The position numbers were made by a program, and so were the translations under genes. Source: Muricea muricata (Eukaryota; Cnidaria; Anthozoa; Malacalcyonacea; Plexauridae). Taken from it: a stretch of 64,000 bases of DNA. The stretch is from NCBI GenBank assembly GCA_963855995.1, contig OY979717.1, positions 5,761,428-5,825,427 on the forward strand. Reading direction: 5' to 3'. The notes beneath the pieces are model-generated. The model searched no databases, had not been told where the DNA came from, and was given only the letters and a program-made list of their open reading frames with translations. This document shows, piece by piece, positions 23,419-43,000 of the stretch (its first letter is position 1; every line of letters starts with the position of its first letter).

Positions 23419-24634
23419 CAGTGTTTTTCCAGTCGTTGTGGTGTGCGTTAATGGGGTGATGTGTCGTGCCCTAATCGATTCCGGCGCCGGGAGCTCTTAC
23501 GCATCCGCTCCATTAATTAACACTTTGAAAATTAAATCACGCGAGATTAAAAGGCAACGAATAGATATGCTAATGACGTCCAAGACAGCAAACATGTAAC
23601 TTTATGACGTAAAGATTACATCCCTTGACGAAAACCACGAGATGAGCGTTCAATTAACGAAGGTCGATAGAGGTGAGTTGCTGTCGATTAGCAACCCTGG
23701 CTACGAACAACTGATAAAGCACTATCAGTATCTGCAACCCGTCAAAATGGACGGCCGGGACACAAAAAATCAACTGCCACTTCTCCTTTTTCTTGGTAAC
23801 GGTGAGTTTGCGAGAATCAAATTAAGGGGATCCAATACTAAAAAAATTTTTTGTGTGTTTTAATGCTATGCAGTTCATCTTTGGTCAGGTGTTAGGACAT
23901 GGTGCCACAAACATAAAAATAAGTTTTTCAAAGTTACCAGTTATATGAGTTCGACAAGACCACAATGCTGCTGACCCAAACATCGCAGGCGGATTTCGAG
24001 AAACTATGTCGACTTGATGCCTTAGGCTTTGCTAACATATCAGAACACGATCAAGTCACCATGTACGAGAATTTCAAGGAGAACCTTAGACGTGACCCAG
24101 CGAACTGGTATGAAGCGAACCTTCCATGGAAACCTAATCACCCTCCCTTACCTTCCACCGAAGACGGAAGTCGACGAAGACTTAACAACCTTGTGAAACG
24201 ACTCGAGCAAAACGACATGTACAAACAGTACGATGAAATAATCCAGAATCAATTGGAGAAAGGAATTGTTGAGCCTGCGCCCTCTGATGCCAACGGTAAA
24301 GAGTTCTATATTCCACGCAGGGGAGTTGTAAAACAAACGGCTGAAGCGGCCAAACTCCGGATCGTCCACGATACCTCAGCAAGAGAGTCCAAGAGCCAAC
24401 CCCCGCTGAATGACTGCTTGAACCCAGGCCCCCATCTCCAGAACCACTTGTGGAACATTTTAGTTCGAGCGCGTTTTCACCCAACACTCTTCACTGGGGA
24501 CCTCGAGATGGCGTTTTTGCAAGTAAAAGTCAAGGCGGCGAACGGTACGCTTTGAGGTTCCATTGGCGATCACCTGGAAGTGACGTCACTTCCGTTTACA
24601 GATTTACAAGAGCATTGTTTGGCCTGACTATATT
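23419..24634 (+). pseudogene. BEL/Pao protease and start of reverse transcriptase
   Basis: Directly after the nested element the frame shows the retroviral-type protease ALIDSGAGSSYAS (about 23,469). Further on, 23,965-24,555 has LPWKPNHPPLP, LRIVHDTSARE and FTGDLEMAFLQV, typical of the BEL/Pao reverse transcriptase N-terminus. A shift at 24,553 moves to RFTRALFGLT, after which Copia sequence begins. No BEL LTRs or integrase remain, so the piece is an internal remnant. Confidence 0.8.
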
Positions 24635-25936
24635 GACGTCTATACGGTTTGGACATTGTGATTTATCAAGAACGACGTGTTGGAGGCAAATTCTCGATAA
24701 ATGGACGTGAAGACTGCCTATTTGAACGCACCAATTGAGCGAGAAATTTATATTGAAAATCCAGAAGGGTTTAGAAAATCACTCGGAAACAGCGGTGAAA
24801 CGTTAGTATGCAAATTAAAAAGGTCGCTATAAGGTTTAAAATCAAGCGGACGAAATTGGAACAACCTTCTACATGACTATCTAGCTAATGAAAAATTTAC
24901 ACAATCTCTTGCGGACCTATGTCTTTATGTGAGGACAACAAATAGCGGATGTGTAATCATTATTGTTTGGGTCGACGATATCATCATTGCCGCAACTGAT
25001 TCAGATTTGATGACCTAGGTAAAAGAGTCCTTAAGCAAAAGATTTAAAATGAAAGATTTAGACGGACTAAAATGGTTCTTGGGAACAGAATTTCGAAGGA
25101 GGGAAAACGAAATGCAAATGATTCAAACTTGGTACATTCAGAAAATTCTTTCGAAATTTAAAATGAGCGATTGCAAACCAAAGCCGACGCCATGTATCTT
25201 AGATATTGAAAACAACTACCAACGATGATTTGAAGGAATTAACCGATCCACAACTATACAAAGCGATGATAGGAAGTTTGATCTACGTAATGACTTGAGC
25301 GAGGCCCGACTTATGTTATGTAGTTACTAAATTATCTCAAAAAATGTCAAAACCAACACAAGCAGATTTAGGTGCAGCCAAACATGTTTTAAAAGATATC
25401 TTAGCGGTACACAAGAATTAGGTTTAACTTTCAAAAAGTCTGTTTCTTCACCTCTTGAAGGATTTTGTGACTCAGACTGGGGAGCATCTACTACAGATAG
25501 ACGAAGTATTATAGGTTATAACTTTCAGCTATCACGCGCAGGACCACTCATCTCATGGAAAAGTCGTAAGCAACAGACTGTGGCATTGTTGACATGTGAA
25601 ACTGAATATGTAGCATTGGCTAACGCTGTACAGGAAGCAAAGTTTCTAAATCAACTTTGCAAGGACATGAAGGTAAGTATTAATTAAGGTAAGACACTGA
25701 TTAGAATAAACAAACAGGGAGCAATGAACTTAGCCAAAAATCCAGTGCACCACCAAAGAACGAAGCACATAGATATAAAGTACCATTTCATCAGATTAGA
25801 GATTCAAGAAGGAAGGATTAATTTAGAATACATTCCAACAGAACAGAATATGGCAGGCATATTTACCAAGGCAGCTAGTAGGAATAAGCTAGAAAGCTTT
25901 AGAACGAGTATGTTAGCGGATAACAGAAATAAATAA
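24635..25936 (+). pseudogene. Copia reverse transcriptase and RNase H (3' part)
   Basis: Frames show DVKTAYLNAPIEREIYIENP, VWVDDIIIAATD (catalytic DD), MKDLDGLKWFLGTEF, then RNase H with GFCDSDWGAS, ETEYVALANA and HIDIKYHFIR, ending at TAA 25,934-25,936. In-frame stops (as at 24,832 and 25,016) and shifts show decay. Domain order and position make this the continuation of 17,600-18,238. Confidence 0.85.
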
Positions 25937-26424
25937 GGTAAGGAATATAGCCTATAGGTTCATAAATTTGCGCGCGATGTATAATAAACATATGGTATCT
26001 CATAATATAATGTATGAACTATAATTAAGATAGAGGAACAATATGAACATATTATTAACGTAATGAAAAAATATACAAATTAGATAATTAGATAAGAAGA
26101 TAATAGGATAAGACATTCACATTCCATTCCATATATTATTCGATTCAACATGTAACGATGGACGACCTTATATGGTCATGATATAAAACTTACTCTGTTC
26201 GTAATCTCATATATTTTTATAGTTCTAGGAAATTCGAGACATGCTATTACAAATCATTATCATATCGTTTTTAAGAGTTTACCTTTTGATCACTACAATC
26301 AGACATGTATAATCTAATATGGTCTAGAAATTCTCCTCAGGCCTCTCGCTGACGCAGGTATATTGACTAGCTAGGTAACGACGTCAATATTGGCAATAAC
26401 CTTCCCTTGTTCATTTTAAAACGA
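25937..26424. other. Copia 3' end and upstream region of copy B
   Basis: AT-rich, no ORF and no LTR partner recognised in the 5' part of the Copia element. The last part probably includes the promoter of copy B, whose ATG context resembles that of copy A. Confidence 0.4.
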
Positions 26425-32533
<6,109 letters not shown>

Positions 32534-32564
32534 CACTGATGTTTTTTTAGGACTTTATTTAGTA

Positions 32565-32582
32565 AATAAAGTAATAATAAAA
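32565..32582 (+). terminator. Poly(A) signals of copy B
   Basis: AATAAA occurs at 32,565-32,570 and 32,577-32,582, 32-50 bp after the stop codon. Confidence 0.6.
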
Positions 32583-32889
32583 AAGTATGCTATTACAATA
32601 TAGTGATGAGCACAGTACCAGTGTATTTTTGAAATGCTTGAAAATACCAAATATACCAGTTCAATAAAACACAGCTATACATTGAAGTCCTCTTTGTACC
32701 AAATTTGTGCATAATCTCCGTCTACTTCTTTGACGCAGCCTCCTGCTCTATATATCACAACCATGTGTACGAGTATGGCAACATGACGTGCGATTTTATA
32801 ATGCTTCATTTCAAAGTTACTTTGCAGCTATCGGATGCACTTTAAGTAATGAAATCGTTGAAAACTCACTAGCGTTACCCTTTTAAAGC

Positions 32890-33110
32890 CTTAACTAAGC
32901 GTGTAAGTCTGTAGTTTTCATACACAATTTCTCATCGTGAAAATTCACCAAGTCAAGACTAAGAGAAAATTCAAAGGAAAACTTGCGAAAGACGTTTTAT
33001 TATGCTCTTTACTATTAAGTACTTTACGATTATTGATTACTTTACAATTATTGATTACTTTACGATTATTGATTACTTTACGATTTCAAACGAGAGTGGA
33101 GAGGATGACA
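32890..33110. repeat. Duplicated 3' flank (copy B side) with 18-bp tandem repeat
   Basis: It matches 17,048-17,300 downstream of copy A (AGCGTGTAAGTCT, AAGTCAAGACTAAGAGAAAA, CTCTTTACTATT). At 33,010-33,085 the unit TACTTTACGATTATTGAT is repeated about four times, a change absent from the copy A side. Confidence 0.8.
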
Positions 33111-34015
33111 CTAACTCGTGATGTCACCATCATTCATTTTACAAACTTTCTAATGTGATTAATCAAAACCTAAGTTATAAAAATCAACTAACACTGTCCA
33201 TAATTATGTTAACAAATCTTCCTTGGGACCCCGAATTAACACAAAAAATAAAACTGAAAAAGTATTGAAAATTTAAAACTGATATTTCATCAAACATATT
33301 ACTCCGTATTACAGTACATGTCATTGTGGAACCATTGATAATCATTAATAAATATTTACAAATTTTGTTCTTAATGTAAAATATGAAACAAGCAATTAAG
33401 TTGAATAAATTATGAATTAATGACGAACAATGAATTAGTGGCAGATTTCACAAACATCACAATGTAGAACTTTGTTCGCGTTCAAATAACATGAGAGATA
33501 TAAATATTAATAGTCATAGTACAGTTTGAGCAAAACCTGGACCACATTGCCGCCGATTTTCTCCTTCTGGAAGATGCCTTTCAACGACTGAGGCGTGAAC
33601 GTGTAAATTCAACTGCAAATTCACTCGTTTGTATATAAAAGAAAGAGAAAATCGCCGGCGACAAATACGAAAGTGTACATCAGACTATAAAATAGTATTT
33701 TCAAAAAATTTATCAGTACCTCGTCCCCAGACCCCCTACATATGAGAAGTGCTGCGTGCGTGATGGAAAAGATGTGTTTGAGAGTAAATTTGAAATAAAT
33801 AAGTGCTGGTACTATTAAAATTGCCGATTCAACATTGCAAAATTCACACTTCTTGTACATATAGAGTACCTTAAAAAACTAGACTTCAACAGCAATTTCT
33901 GTGCAGGAACAATATCAAAAATATTTAGCTAACTAAACTGCAGTCTACCATTGCTACATTCATTGAACAGGCCAGATTTAGAAAGTATGAAAATATTCTA
34001 TAGATTAATGTATGT
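33111..34015. other. Intergenic between copy B and the OSBPL-like gene
   Basis: No gene was recognised. The convergent 3' ends of copy B (plus) and the OSBPL-like gene (minus) face each other here, so it should contain the 3' UTR of the latter. Confidence 0.5.
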
Positions 34016-37000
34016 TTACTTTCCTGTCGTTTGTGCCTTGAGACGTTTTGTTAAATCTGCATCGTATGACCATACACCGTTGTCTTTATGAAAAAGCTAG
34101 GGTTAGAAAAGTCGAAACTAATTTAGAATTTGAAGAATTAGAGTATAGCTGATTACTTCCACTCGAGATCAATGACACTTGCCAAGGCCCCATTTACACT
34201 AACTATGGCACTTGAGCTAACATTCCGCAGTGTAGCATGCTGGCTGTGATATTCATTCCGTTATCGGCTAAACAGAACTCTAGTTGATGATTTCCACTCG
34301 AGATGATGACACACGCATGCTTATCCAATGATGTTTTTTGAATCAGATAGAAAATAAAGAAGAATTAAGAATACAAAACTGTTGCCATTTTTGGTACATT
34401 CCGTAAAATAAAGATCACAGAGTAGCGTTCTCTTTAGCGATATGCCTCCTCTTTTTCTCGTTTAGTCCAAAACAAGAAACATGCAGTAGTTAGCACGTTA
34501 GCCCCCCCCCCCCCCCCGTGTTTATTAGATTGAGGCAATGGTCTGTAGAGGTTATTAGGCCGAGCCCGAGATATTTTAGCGGTAGTTAACACAAAAATAC
34601 GAATGCCCGCAATAATTTATTCTCTACAAAAATCTAATAAGTAATTGAAGAGCGACATTTTTGGTCAGTGCGTCTCAATGAGTTTCCCTGACATCGGCTT
34701 GCGTGTCTTGCTGAACATCATATATTGATTCCACCATACAATAACAATATGGGCTGATTTCAGTGAACTCTATATAATTATACCTGCATGGAACGATACC
34801 TTGAGCGCCATCTTTGAAGCCAAATTGACGACCGCCAATGATACACAAGAGCCGCTGTTTTCAAGCCTATTTTAAGTCCATTATCTTCAAGATGTGAAAC
34901 AGTGTTAAAAGAGCGTTATTCTAGGGTTGTAAACAGCGTTTGAAATTGTCAAGTTTGGCGGCTTCCGCGGTTATCAACGGCGGCCTTCAATTGGGCTTCA
35001 AAGACGCCGGCTAAGTTATCGTTCCAGGTATAATTATATGAAGTTCACTAGGTGATTTTCATACACGTGATATTACTATTTATTTTGGTTCCACAAAATT
35101 GCTATGTCACGTGTGTGACAGCCCATGAGATAAAAGTGTCAAAAAATGACTGAATACCTTAGTTTGCCATTCTTCACCTTTTTCTTTTCTTTCTCGTGCT
35201 TCAGCTCGTTGTCTTTCTTCAAGCTAAAATGAAAACTATCCACTTAAATCTGGTATTCATTTCTTCAGACCCATGTCACAAACTGAACAAACATGTTAAA
35301 TGTGAAAAAAACTTAACAAATTCTTTGTTATTTTGCATAGAATATTATTAATACATATTTATAATACATAATTAAGAAATATATATTTATAATACATAAT
35401 TAATGTCTTAATGTCCTAATTCCCTAGAGTTGTAATACCACTTCTTCCCGCGTAATACAGAAGTATACAAAATTTGAAAACTTCACAGGACTATATTCTT
35501 TACATGTTACTATACTCTACGACCAAATTTAGGATGCTCTTTTTATCTGTGCTAATAGATTTTCCTGATTCAAGAGTGTGTACCCTGTACCAGTTAATGC
35601 GTTCTTTAATTAAAGATTGGCCTCGGAGATTATAGTGCATGAATATGCACACGTTACAAAGTAAGTTTTAAAGAAATACAAAACTTAATCATTATAGCAA
35701 ACTGATTGGTTAATTTTTTTTTTATCTCAAAATATCGGAAGCGAAAAAATTAAAATAGAACGTTTATAGTGAACTAGCGCAAAATTTACAAACAGGCTTA
35801 TATATAGTAATACATGTGATCAAATTCTTCTGTAAGATACTGGTCAAAGATGAAACCCAAATGCGTTTCATGTACCGCTGGTATAAAATACACGATAAAA
35901 CACAAGCACAAGAATTGCAAGGGTAATAAATTAGGAGTGTTTTATCACATGGCCGACATGATTGGCCAATAAGTTTATAAATTATTAATTAGTATTAAAA
36001 CAGAATTAAATGGCAATGTTATGTCACAAGCAATTGCCGCCAGCATTTTTTTCGATCTATTGAAAATATTGCAAGCGAGAGGGTAGCCAGCGAGCTGGTC
36101 GTATTTCTGTGAAACTGAGGAGGACGCGAGGGAAACATGGCCAGCCCAAAAACTATGATATTTTGTATTACACCTATGCTATTGTTATTCAAGCCGAACC
36201 AATCACAATACGAGATAAAAATAATTACTATAATGAATATGAATATCATCCCCGAGCCAGCGGCGCGAAGCTTAAGCCTGGGGCGAGGGTTACTAATTCT
36301 GAGATGGGAAAGTCATCCGCCATTATGTGTCGGTTTGGTTTGGTTTGGTTTGGTTTGGTTTGGAACACTGAGTGGTTTGGACTTTGAGCTTTTAGCTGAC
36401 GTCAATAAATTCCGAGGTTGGACTGGTGACTAGGAACGTCGTGATTGGCTAAATTGATATATTTTGGATTGATCACGGCACGAAATTTAACTGCGACTGT
36501 TTTGCATTTTACAAATTTTACAAAATTTTTTCTATCGATCTGGAAAGCAATTTTTAACAAAATAAATCACAAGTCATCTGGAAAAATGGAAAGTGTTACG
36601 ATGAATGCAGTTGCGGAAGAGAATCAAGAAGAATGTCTGAAAATACAAGATGAAGAAAGTGGAGAAGTGCAGGTATCAATGGAGGCAGAGGTAAGTCATT
36701 GTCATTTATTAGCAAAGCGTAGAGCTGCATACAGAAGACAAAATGAGGCGTGTACGAAGATGGAAAAAGACGAGATGCGAAAGTTGAAACGGCGAGGGGT
36801 TTCTGCATGTGATGTATTTCTAGTTACAATTATAACTGTTGCAAGTAGGTAGTCAGTTTCATTTGTTCACATTTAACAGCTTAAGCCGTTAGAATTGAGC
36901 ACGTCTTTAAAAAATCACAGGTAAATACTCCTAAAAAGATTGTAAAAAACAGAGGAAGTTTCAGCATCGCATGCTGCTACTCAACCTAATTTTGTGTCCT

Positions 37001-40000
37001 ATTTTCTTTTGCTTACAAACTCCTTGGGACTGAAGCTATTCGAATGTTTATCTTAACTAGCAATATAATTTAAAACATTAAGTTGTCAATGAAATTGAAT
37101 CTTAACCAATAGGAATTTTGCGTCGCGTATGCGACTGAGAAATACAAAATATCATGGTTTTTGGGCTGGCCGTATTTCCCTCGCGCCCGCCTCAGTTTCA
37201 TAGAAATACGGACAGCTCGCTGGCTAGGGGAGGGACGAAGCTAACGCTTCAGTTAAACGGGGGGGGGGGGAGAAGGTTGATTTTAAAACAATTTATACAG
37301 TCCGGCCGATAGCGAATATACAAGTATTCACCCTCCCATTAAAGCGCTAACTTTGCCTGGCTAGATTCTATTTCAGAACCATCCTCAGACATATGAAAAA
37401 CTAGATTCATATTAATCTTACATTGCAGAGAACAACGAAAAATTCGTTGTCGCGAGCGGGATTCGAACTCGCATCTTCGGGTTTCAAGACCGCCGCTCTA
37501 CCAATTGAGCTATCGAGTCAACTGGGATTGGTAGCAAGTCTTATCCAATTTAATTAAGTGCACGAAATATTTTCGTGACGACTTAACGCTTGTCTTTGAG
37601 GACGCGTGACGACTTAACGCTTGTCTTTGAGGACGCGCAGTGTTTCAATTCTATTTCAGATATATCATATATACCATCCTCAGAGATATATATGAAAAAC
37701 TAGATTCATATTAGTCTGACACTGCAGAGAACAACGAAAATTCGTTATCTCGAGCGGGATTCGAGGGTGCCAACATCTTGCAGGCATCATATTTTATTAA
37801 TGCCATACCTTATGTTTTGCAGCAGTAGCACTTTCTATATCATTTGTTTTCAAAGCTTCAGTTACATCCCTCCACAGTCTAAAAACAAACATAAACTTTA
37901 TTCCCTCCAACGATACGTACGATACACATATACGTGATTCTGCAGATTACCTACCTGCGTGATTCGAGCTCTCCTTGCTTATCTAAGGGAGCCACACGTT
38001 TCTTTATGACGGGCATTGTCTTTGTGTCAATGAAAACCTTTGGTGTCTAGAATAAAATAGTGAATAAAATACTACGGTTTCTCTATACGTTGTAAGCATG
38101 CCTTATTTTAACTATTGTTTATTTAAAAAATTTTCCCTTATATTTAAAAGATATTTGTAGTAGCTAGATACATATTGACAAAAAAAGATCTAAAACAAAA
38201 TTTCTGTTTTACGAAATTATGCATTTTAATGTTATGACCTATGAGTAACGTGCTTCTAAACATGTGTATGAATTGACATGATTGACAAATCAGTTTTAGC
38301 GGTATTGTGATTGGTTAAAACAATTGCCCAAGACGTAGACAATTAATACAGATCAATTGGTGCATATACATACCTCTGATGAACTAATATTTTGTCCTTC
38401 TTTAGCTTCTTTATAATACATAACTCCATTCCACTCCCCGTTCACGGTAAAGAACGGCTTTTTCTCTCCAGGCGCTCTGAGAAATAAAATACTTTAATGT
38501 ATTCTACTCTGAGTAACATTATTTTTATCACACACAACCCAAAATCCACCAAACAAAATCAATGCAGTTGTCAGTAGGAGTGTTAAAGAGCTTAAGCAAG
38601 GGAAGTTTTCTGACAACAATGACCTTTTTGTTTGAAATTACATTATTCAGTCACGACAAAAAGAAATATCTAAAGTACTTTACTTACGTCACTTCAGCAG
38701 TAACTCGATGTTTCTTTCCACCGTAAAATGGCTGAGGAAAGAAAAAACCCGGTTCTTGAGACAAAGAGTTTCTTAGATTCAAATACATGAAGATGTTAAT
38801 GGTGGATAGTAGAAAACAAAAATCTTACTTTGCAATGAAAATGAATGTTTGCACTATAACCAGTTTTTGCGCACGTTATAGATGTTTGTCCTCCCATTTC
38901 CATCCAGGGAACAGTTAAAATTGACCTTAAATATATCAAAAATTAAGAAAGACGTTCGGACGACGAGACGCAAAAAGTTGTATGGAGAGAAAGTGTTTAC
39001 AGATGTTGTTTCAAACCTAACCTGCCATATGCATTAGGAAACGTGGCTATATATTCTTCATCATAAGGTAAGACTGATATACAACCTGAAGAAAAATATC
39101 AAACTTTTGTTCAACTTTGATTGATGTTTACACATTACATTTACATAATGAAAATATTTCATGCTTAAAGCCCGCTTCCCACTTTAACCGTATCGTAGCG
39201 AAACGTAGCGTATTTTGTTATTTTGTGAACATTCTGGCAGAACTAATGATATGGACACCATAGAAAACGCCCCTTGCGGGAACCACTGAATATTTTTATA
39301 AAATACAAAACAATGATAATACCAAATATTGAAAAAAAATTTCAATATTCGGTATTATCATTGTTTTGTATTTTAGAAAACGCTACGTTTCGCTACGATA
39401 CGTTCGAAGTGGAAAGCCGCCTTAGTAATACAATAATTTTACAGTTCACGAGAGTAATTTTTTAATTCATACCGAAATTGTCCAAGTGTTATCATTTCAG
39501 GTTGTTTTTGATAGGGATGGACTTACTGGAGGGATGCGGGGGGGGGATACATTTCTTTATGATAAAGCAGGAAAATATTAGAGAGATAATGAAATACACA
39601 CAGTACATTTTTAGTACTGCTTTAACCTTTTGGATGCATACAATGCACATACAGTGTCGTGCTAAAATTATTCCTGTGTTTCGAAGGGCGAGTCAGTGAC
39701 ACATATAAATAATTGTCAGCGACTTTACTTTATGAGGATAACAAGTGACAGTATTATGGTTACTGTATTAACTTAGTTTTCGAGAATGACTGATTTTTGA
39801 CAGACTTGAATTTAGAGAGGGAGGGAAAACAGAGTACCCGGAGAAAAACCTCGAAGAACACGAGAGAGATAACTTTGAGAACTCAACTCCCATAGAATAC
39901 TACATCAGATTTGGTTTCAGTTATGGAGGCACAACACCCTAACAGCTTACGTCGCTTTCGTTTCGACATGTAGTAATTAGAGATGAAAGAGCGTCCGTCC

Positions 40001-43000
40001 CTCCCCCCGTCCTCCCTCTACCAGCCGGGTTATTCTGGATCCATTCCATTTTTTTAGAAGTGGCCGTAGGTTAATTGATGGACTGTTCAACACCGTCAGT
40101 AGAATAAGACACTTGTTCTGAGAACGCTGAACTCTGACCATCACCAAACTTTACACAAATGACTTACCTTGTCCGACCATTTCAACACCAATTGAGAGGC
40201 CAAGAAACTTTGATTTTGTCCAAATATATCCAGTACAAAAAATTTGCTTATTTGGATGCTCACCGTAAAACGCAGAAACTATAAAAGAAATTTTATTAAC
40301 AATCATCAGGTTATTGTTATTCATGCTAAACGATTACTATTGGAAAATCTAAAAATTACATGCAACTGTAAGCGAGTCATTTCTCATGGCTTTTAAACAA
40401 ATCTTTATATTATAGTATAGTACAAATCTTTATAGTGTATCAATGTATTTACACTATCTAGTTGAATAAATTTTATTGTTCTAGTTCTTCATTCTTAGTC
40501 AAACCCCTTCTCTTTATTTTGACACAAATCTATATTTTCTGTCATAAGTTGCTCCAAGCATTAGTAAAAGATCAGAAAGCCGTCGCAGTTTTTTAGTTTA
40601 TATTATTAAAAATAGTATATTTTTTTATATATTACTAAAAAGTTGGTTATGTCTAGTACAGTTTCATCATAGAGTGTTTAAACACTGACTCATTGAAATT
40701 GTCTTCGCTCATAGACAGATCAATAATACTTGAAAATTGCATGCTACCTGGTGGATGATGAGAGAGTTGTTCTGCAACAAAACCAACATCATCTTTACTT
40801 ATACCAACCACAGGACCTTCTTTCGTCAACTCCTAGCGTCAAGAAACCAATTATCATTATATGGTTATTACTGTACACTAATTAATATATAATATAGCAT
40901 TTTTTAAATTCTGAACGCTCACTGGCTGAGAGCCGTGTTGATATAACGCAACATGAATAATTTCCTGTTGTTCTTCTGTTGCTTTTATATCATAAAAAAT
41001 ATATAAAATTTTTTTTCGATGTATATATATATAGTTATATAAAAAAAAGTAGAAACTGGAAAAACTCGAATTTTTGTGAAAACACACAATTCTCGTTCTT
41101 CCAATTTCCAGTCCTGCAATTAATAGCTTTTCTAATTTATATTTCTTACATCTAATTACTGATTAAATCCGTTTTTAGTGTGAAATATTTCTAAAATGTT
41201 TTGGCCATTAATTAGCACAACATTTCATTATCCTTTGTTCACATGATACAATGCATGTCTCGACATGTTTCGAGAGTTAAATATGATTAGCACGAAGCAT
41301 TGTAAACTGCAGCTTTATAGTGTAGTTGATCAGTTTACGTGACCTTAATCTCCATAAGAGAAAATGCCTGCTGAATTAAGACTTTTATCATCCAACGATT
41401 GCTTTCCTTTACAAAGATCACAGAAGCTATTCATAATATTATAATAACAAAATAATAGTACAATAAAAAATTCAATTTTCTCCACGCAACGAAAATTCTC
41501 CAAGTATTATTCCCAAGATCATGATCGTACAAACATAAAGCACCAACTTTCTTTCACATTTACTGATTGTACAAAATTTGTCTCTAATTTAAAATAATTA
41601 CAACATAGATTGGAATTCATGCACAAGTTCATTATTTAGTAAGAACACTTTACCTTGCTTCTGTTGTTTTCATTAAGAACATAATGACAACGAAACGTTT
41701 CACCAATAATTGGGTTGTACGGCTTCTTTGCAATGGAGCTCTAGAACGAAACATATTGCGGTTTTCATGGTCCAGTCAGTATTTATAGCGAAAGCTTAGC
41801 CAGAGTAAACAGGCGTATTTCGCTAGCAAAAGCTCAATACAAACACGATTAGAATAATTCCAAAACGAACAGCACTTAGGAACCCACAGTAAATCGCTTC
41901 AGATTTTTAGCTTTAAAGTAGATAGAACTAGAAAGCCTCAAAGTAACTCTAAAAACGCCCGATATATATGCCGTGTAAATCACGATACAAATTGGTCTTA
42001 GTCGTATTCGTTTTGTATTACAAAGTATTAAAACTTATATAGTACTTTTGCAAGTAATTACCAGATGTCTTTCTTCTGCCTACACGAATAACAAACAATG
42101 AAAAAATATAATATACGAACCACACCTTTCTACCAGCATGAAACGCCGATAAATACCATTTCAAAACTTGAATAATTCTATCTTTAGGATCTTCGAAATC
42201 TACAATACTGTATTAAAATAAACGAGTCAGACAGAACTCTATAACAGTACAAGCCATACTGTACATGTTCGCATGTAACAAGGCACTTGCACACTTACCT
42301 AGCAAACAGATCTGGGTGAGCAAGAAAATCAGCATACATTTCGAGTAAAGATCTTCTTTCTAATATAAATGTCGGTAATACAACCTACAAAAGAGAAAGT
42401 ACAAATTAAACTAATTAACACAAATTCGTTCAATGAACAAAAAGCGCTATGCACCCTCATGCAAACCCTTACCCCCCTCCCGACACGGGACCATTATAAG
42501 GGGAGGGGGTAAAAGTCATTTCCCTTGCTAATGACCTATTTTGATCACACAATTAACTGGGCAACAAGCTGCCCATTCCTATATAGGCTCACGTTGGGGA
42601 TTGGGGGTTTCTATAGACTGGTGTATCATGGTTTGGTAGATCTGAAAGAATTCACATGAAGGTGGAATCTACTTACCTTAGTTAAATCCATACCAAGACG
42701 TACTTGAGACAGTAGATGAGTGATAATACTTCCATGCTTTTTTATATCGTCGCCTGAGTAAAATTGTATTGCTTAGATTTTGCAATTGTCTACAAACTAC
42801 GTAATCGTGATGAACATGGTGTTTATACCCAATTCACATTTTAAGATTACTCACATGCCTAGTTACTATAATAATATTAGCTTGCGGCAATTACGCACAT
42901 GAGTGAATAACTCGTATTCATCATTCGCATGTTTGGTTATTCTTTTGTCCTTGTGTACTCTGCCGCAAACCAGAACAATGGTATCCAACCATGTAAATAA

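Noticed and set aside
37441..37517. Functional tRNA gene on the minus strand
   Set aside because: The acceptor stem has mismatches, the anticodon stem is poor, and the same unit with a conserved tail recurs, so it is a SINE head.
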